In this document: one piece after another, positions 62,750 through 64,000 of the stretch
Numbering within the stretch: the stretch's first letter is position 1
Layout of the letters: each line of letters begins with the position of its first letter
Source of the DNA: a bacterium
Lineage (GTDB): Bacteria; Oederibacteriota; JAAXVQ01; JAUVAV01
NCBI GenBank assembly: GCA_021108215.1
Contig: JAIORK010000032.1
Location: 124,001 to 188,000, forward strand
DNA length: 64,000 nucleotides
Direction of reading: 5' to 3'
Program-made: the position numbers and the translations under genes
Notes under the pieces: generated by a model
Told to the model about the DNA's origin: nothing
Databases searched by the model: none
Seen by the model: only the letters and a program-made list of their open reading frames with translations

Positions 62750-64000
62750 AGGAGGAAGAATTCTCGATCCGGCAACCGGCCATGATGCCGCAGGTGATCT
62801 TTGGATTGAGCAGGGTAAGATTACGGAAATCACCCCTCCTGGGGCAGTCAAACCAAGCAAAGAAGATACGGTTATTGATGCAGCCAATCAGGTGGTGGCT
62901 CCGGGGTTGGTGGATATGCATGTACATCTGCGTGAGCCGGGATCCGAATACAAAGAAACCATTGCATCGGGAACGCGGGCAGCCGCAGCCGGTGGAGTGA
63001 CCAGTGTCGCCTGTATGCCCAATACGAATCCCCCGATTGATAATTTGGCCATGGTGGAGTTGGTTCTTTCCAAAGCGAAATCTCAGGGGGTGGTGAATGT
63101 CTATCCCATCGCCGCGATTACCAAAGGGCGGGAAGGAAAAAACCTTACCGAGATGGGTGAACTTAAATTCGCCGGTGTGGTAGCGGTTTCTGATGATGGC
63201 GATCCTGTATCCTCACCGACTTTAATGCGTTCGGCGATGCAGTATGCCGGTATGCTGGACCTGTTGGTCATCAATCATGCTGAAGAAAAATCCTTGTCCG
63301 GCAAAGGGGTGGCGCATGCCGGTTTTTATGCAACCAAGTTGGGGTTGGGCGGGATTCCGCGCTCGGCCATGGAGGTGATGATCGCCCGGGATATTTTATT
63401 GGCGGAAGAAACCGATAGCCGGATTCATATCCCGCATGTTTCCACCTGCGGGGCCGTGCGTATGATTCGCGAAGCCAAGGCACGCGGCGTGCAGGTTACG
63501 GGCGAGACCGCGCCGCATTATTTGGCGCTGACCGATGAATGTCTGGCTGGTTATGATACTAATGTGCGGGTGAGTCCGCCGATTGCCGAAGACACGGACC
63601 AGGCAGCCTTGATGACAGCCATTGCGGACGGAACATTGGATGCTATTGCGACCGACCATGCTCCGCATTCACGCCGGGAAAAAGAAATGGAGTTTGCGCT
63701 TTCCGCACCGGGCATATGTGGTCTGGAAACATCGTTGTCATTGGTGTTGACCACCATGGTGGCGACAGGAAAAATTTCTCTGCTGGATGCATTGCGGACT
63801 ATGAGTTTTAATCCTGCAAAAATCCTTAAGATTCCTAAAGGGACACTGGCCAAAGGTGCTGATGCGGATATTGTGATTTTTAATCCGGATACCGAGCGGG
63901 AAGTAAAGGCGTCAGCGTTTTTCAGCCAGTCGGATAACACCCCGTTTGATGGGTGGAAAGTCAAGGGCGTGGTGCACCGGACCTTGGTGGCAGGTGTAAC
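62733..64000 (+). CDS. pyrC: Dihydroorotase, 3'-partial
   Basis: At least 422 codons, open at the window end. ATG 62733 follows GGAGG (62720-62724) and overlaps pyrB by 17 bases. Zinc-site motif [19 protein letters not shown], then [22 protein letters not shown] and ATDHAPHS. It closes carbamoyl-aspartate to dihydroorotate. Residues near the end (DIVIFNPD) show that only the last few dozen residues are missing. Confidence 0.94.
   Translation, partial: MKQVIKGGRILDPATGHDAAGDLWIEQGKITEITPPGAVKPSKEDTVIDAANQVVAPGLVDMHVHLREPGSEYKETIASGTRAAAAGGVTSVACMPNTNPPIDNLAMVELVLSKAKSQGVVNVYPIAAITKGREGKNLTEMGELKFAGVVAVSDDGDPVSSPTLMRSAMQYAGMLDLLVINHAEEKSLSGKGVAHAGFYATKLGLGGIPRSAMEVMIARDILLAEETDSRIHIPHVSTCGAVRMIREAKARGVQVTGETAPHYLALTDECLAGYDTNVRVSPPIAEDTDQAALMTAIADGTLDAIATDHAPHSRREKEMEFALSAPGICGLETSLSLVLTTMVATGKISLLDALRTMSFNPAKILKIPKGTLAKGADADIVIFNPDTEREVKASAFFSQSDNTPFDGWKVKGVVHRTLVAGV

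Overview
The window looks like a chromosomal segment of an uncultured, Gram-negative-type, probably anaerobic bacterium. The cell-envelope type is inferred from two lipoproteins with clear lipoboxes, a LolA-like protein, a PorV-like barrel protein and a LysM protein ending in Phe like an outer-membrane barrel. Anaerobic life is suggested by a citrate synthase of the 2-isopropylmalate-synthase (Re) type beside a class I two-subunit fumarase. The phylum cannot be fixed from the sequence. Every intact gene is on the + strand; the only minus-strand gene is a broken IS3-family transposase. No rRNA, tRNA or CRISPR array was seen.

Layout. 1-983: soluble histidine kinase, possibly cut at its 5' end. 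1221-4101: two paralogous secreted NlpC/P60 peptidases. 4224-13046: a MoxR / DUF58 / BatA / BatB-BatC fusion / BatD / BatE operon, interrupted by 412 bases holding a long hairpin and a dispersed repeat. 13172-14200: IS3 remnant, a beheaded gene for a C-terminal surface module, and repeat-rich DNA. 14355-19881: LolA-like protein, GxxExxY protein flanked by short repeats, two tandemly duplicated exported repeat proteins with different C-terminal modules, and an exported helical-repeat protein. 19917-42649: a giant gene (7,174 codons) with amidase-like, lipase-like, PA14, many Ig/FlgD-like and NHL modules, whose propeller continues in a second ORF in another frame. 42778-48207: PorV-like barrel protein, NHL lipoprotein, LysM barrel protein. 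48406-56396: small membrane protein, then a partial TCA cluster (Re-citrate synthase, isocitrate dehydrogenase, malate dehydrogenase, fumarase alpha and beta, aconitase) starting at a consensus promoter. 56948-59541: two exported proteins. 59946-60871: cyclophilin lipoprotein and a lysine-rich 44-residue protein. 60958-64000: a pyrRBC operon with a recognisable PyrR attenuator; pyrC runs off the window.

How parts fit. The accessory middle (13-48 kb, plus 57-59.5 kb) reads as a surface and secretion region: exported proteins share Thr/Ser/Pro linkers and a terminal module of the YPNP...GIYLVK type, next to a PorV-like protein. The most unusual observation is that a short dispersed repeat, core aattacacgaatt, lies between genes and also inside coding DNA of the giant gene in all three forward frames and once reversed, giving NYTN, ITRI, LHEL and IRVI peptides. 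Other repeat types (CCACGGAG arms, CCACAGATTACACAGATT, and a 28-base palindrome) behave similarly. The ends of the window (Bat operon, TCA, pyr) are ordinary housekeeping DNA apart from the hairpins inserted in them.
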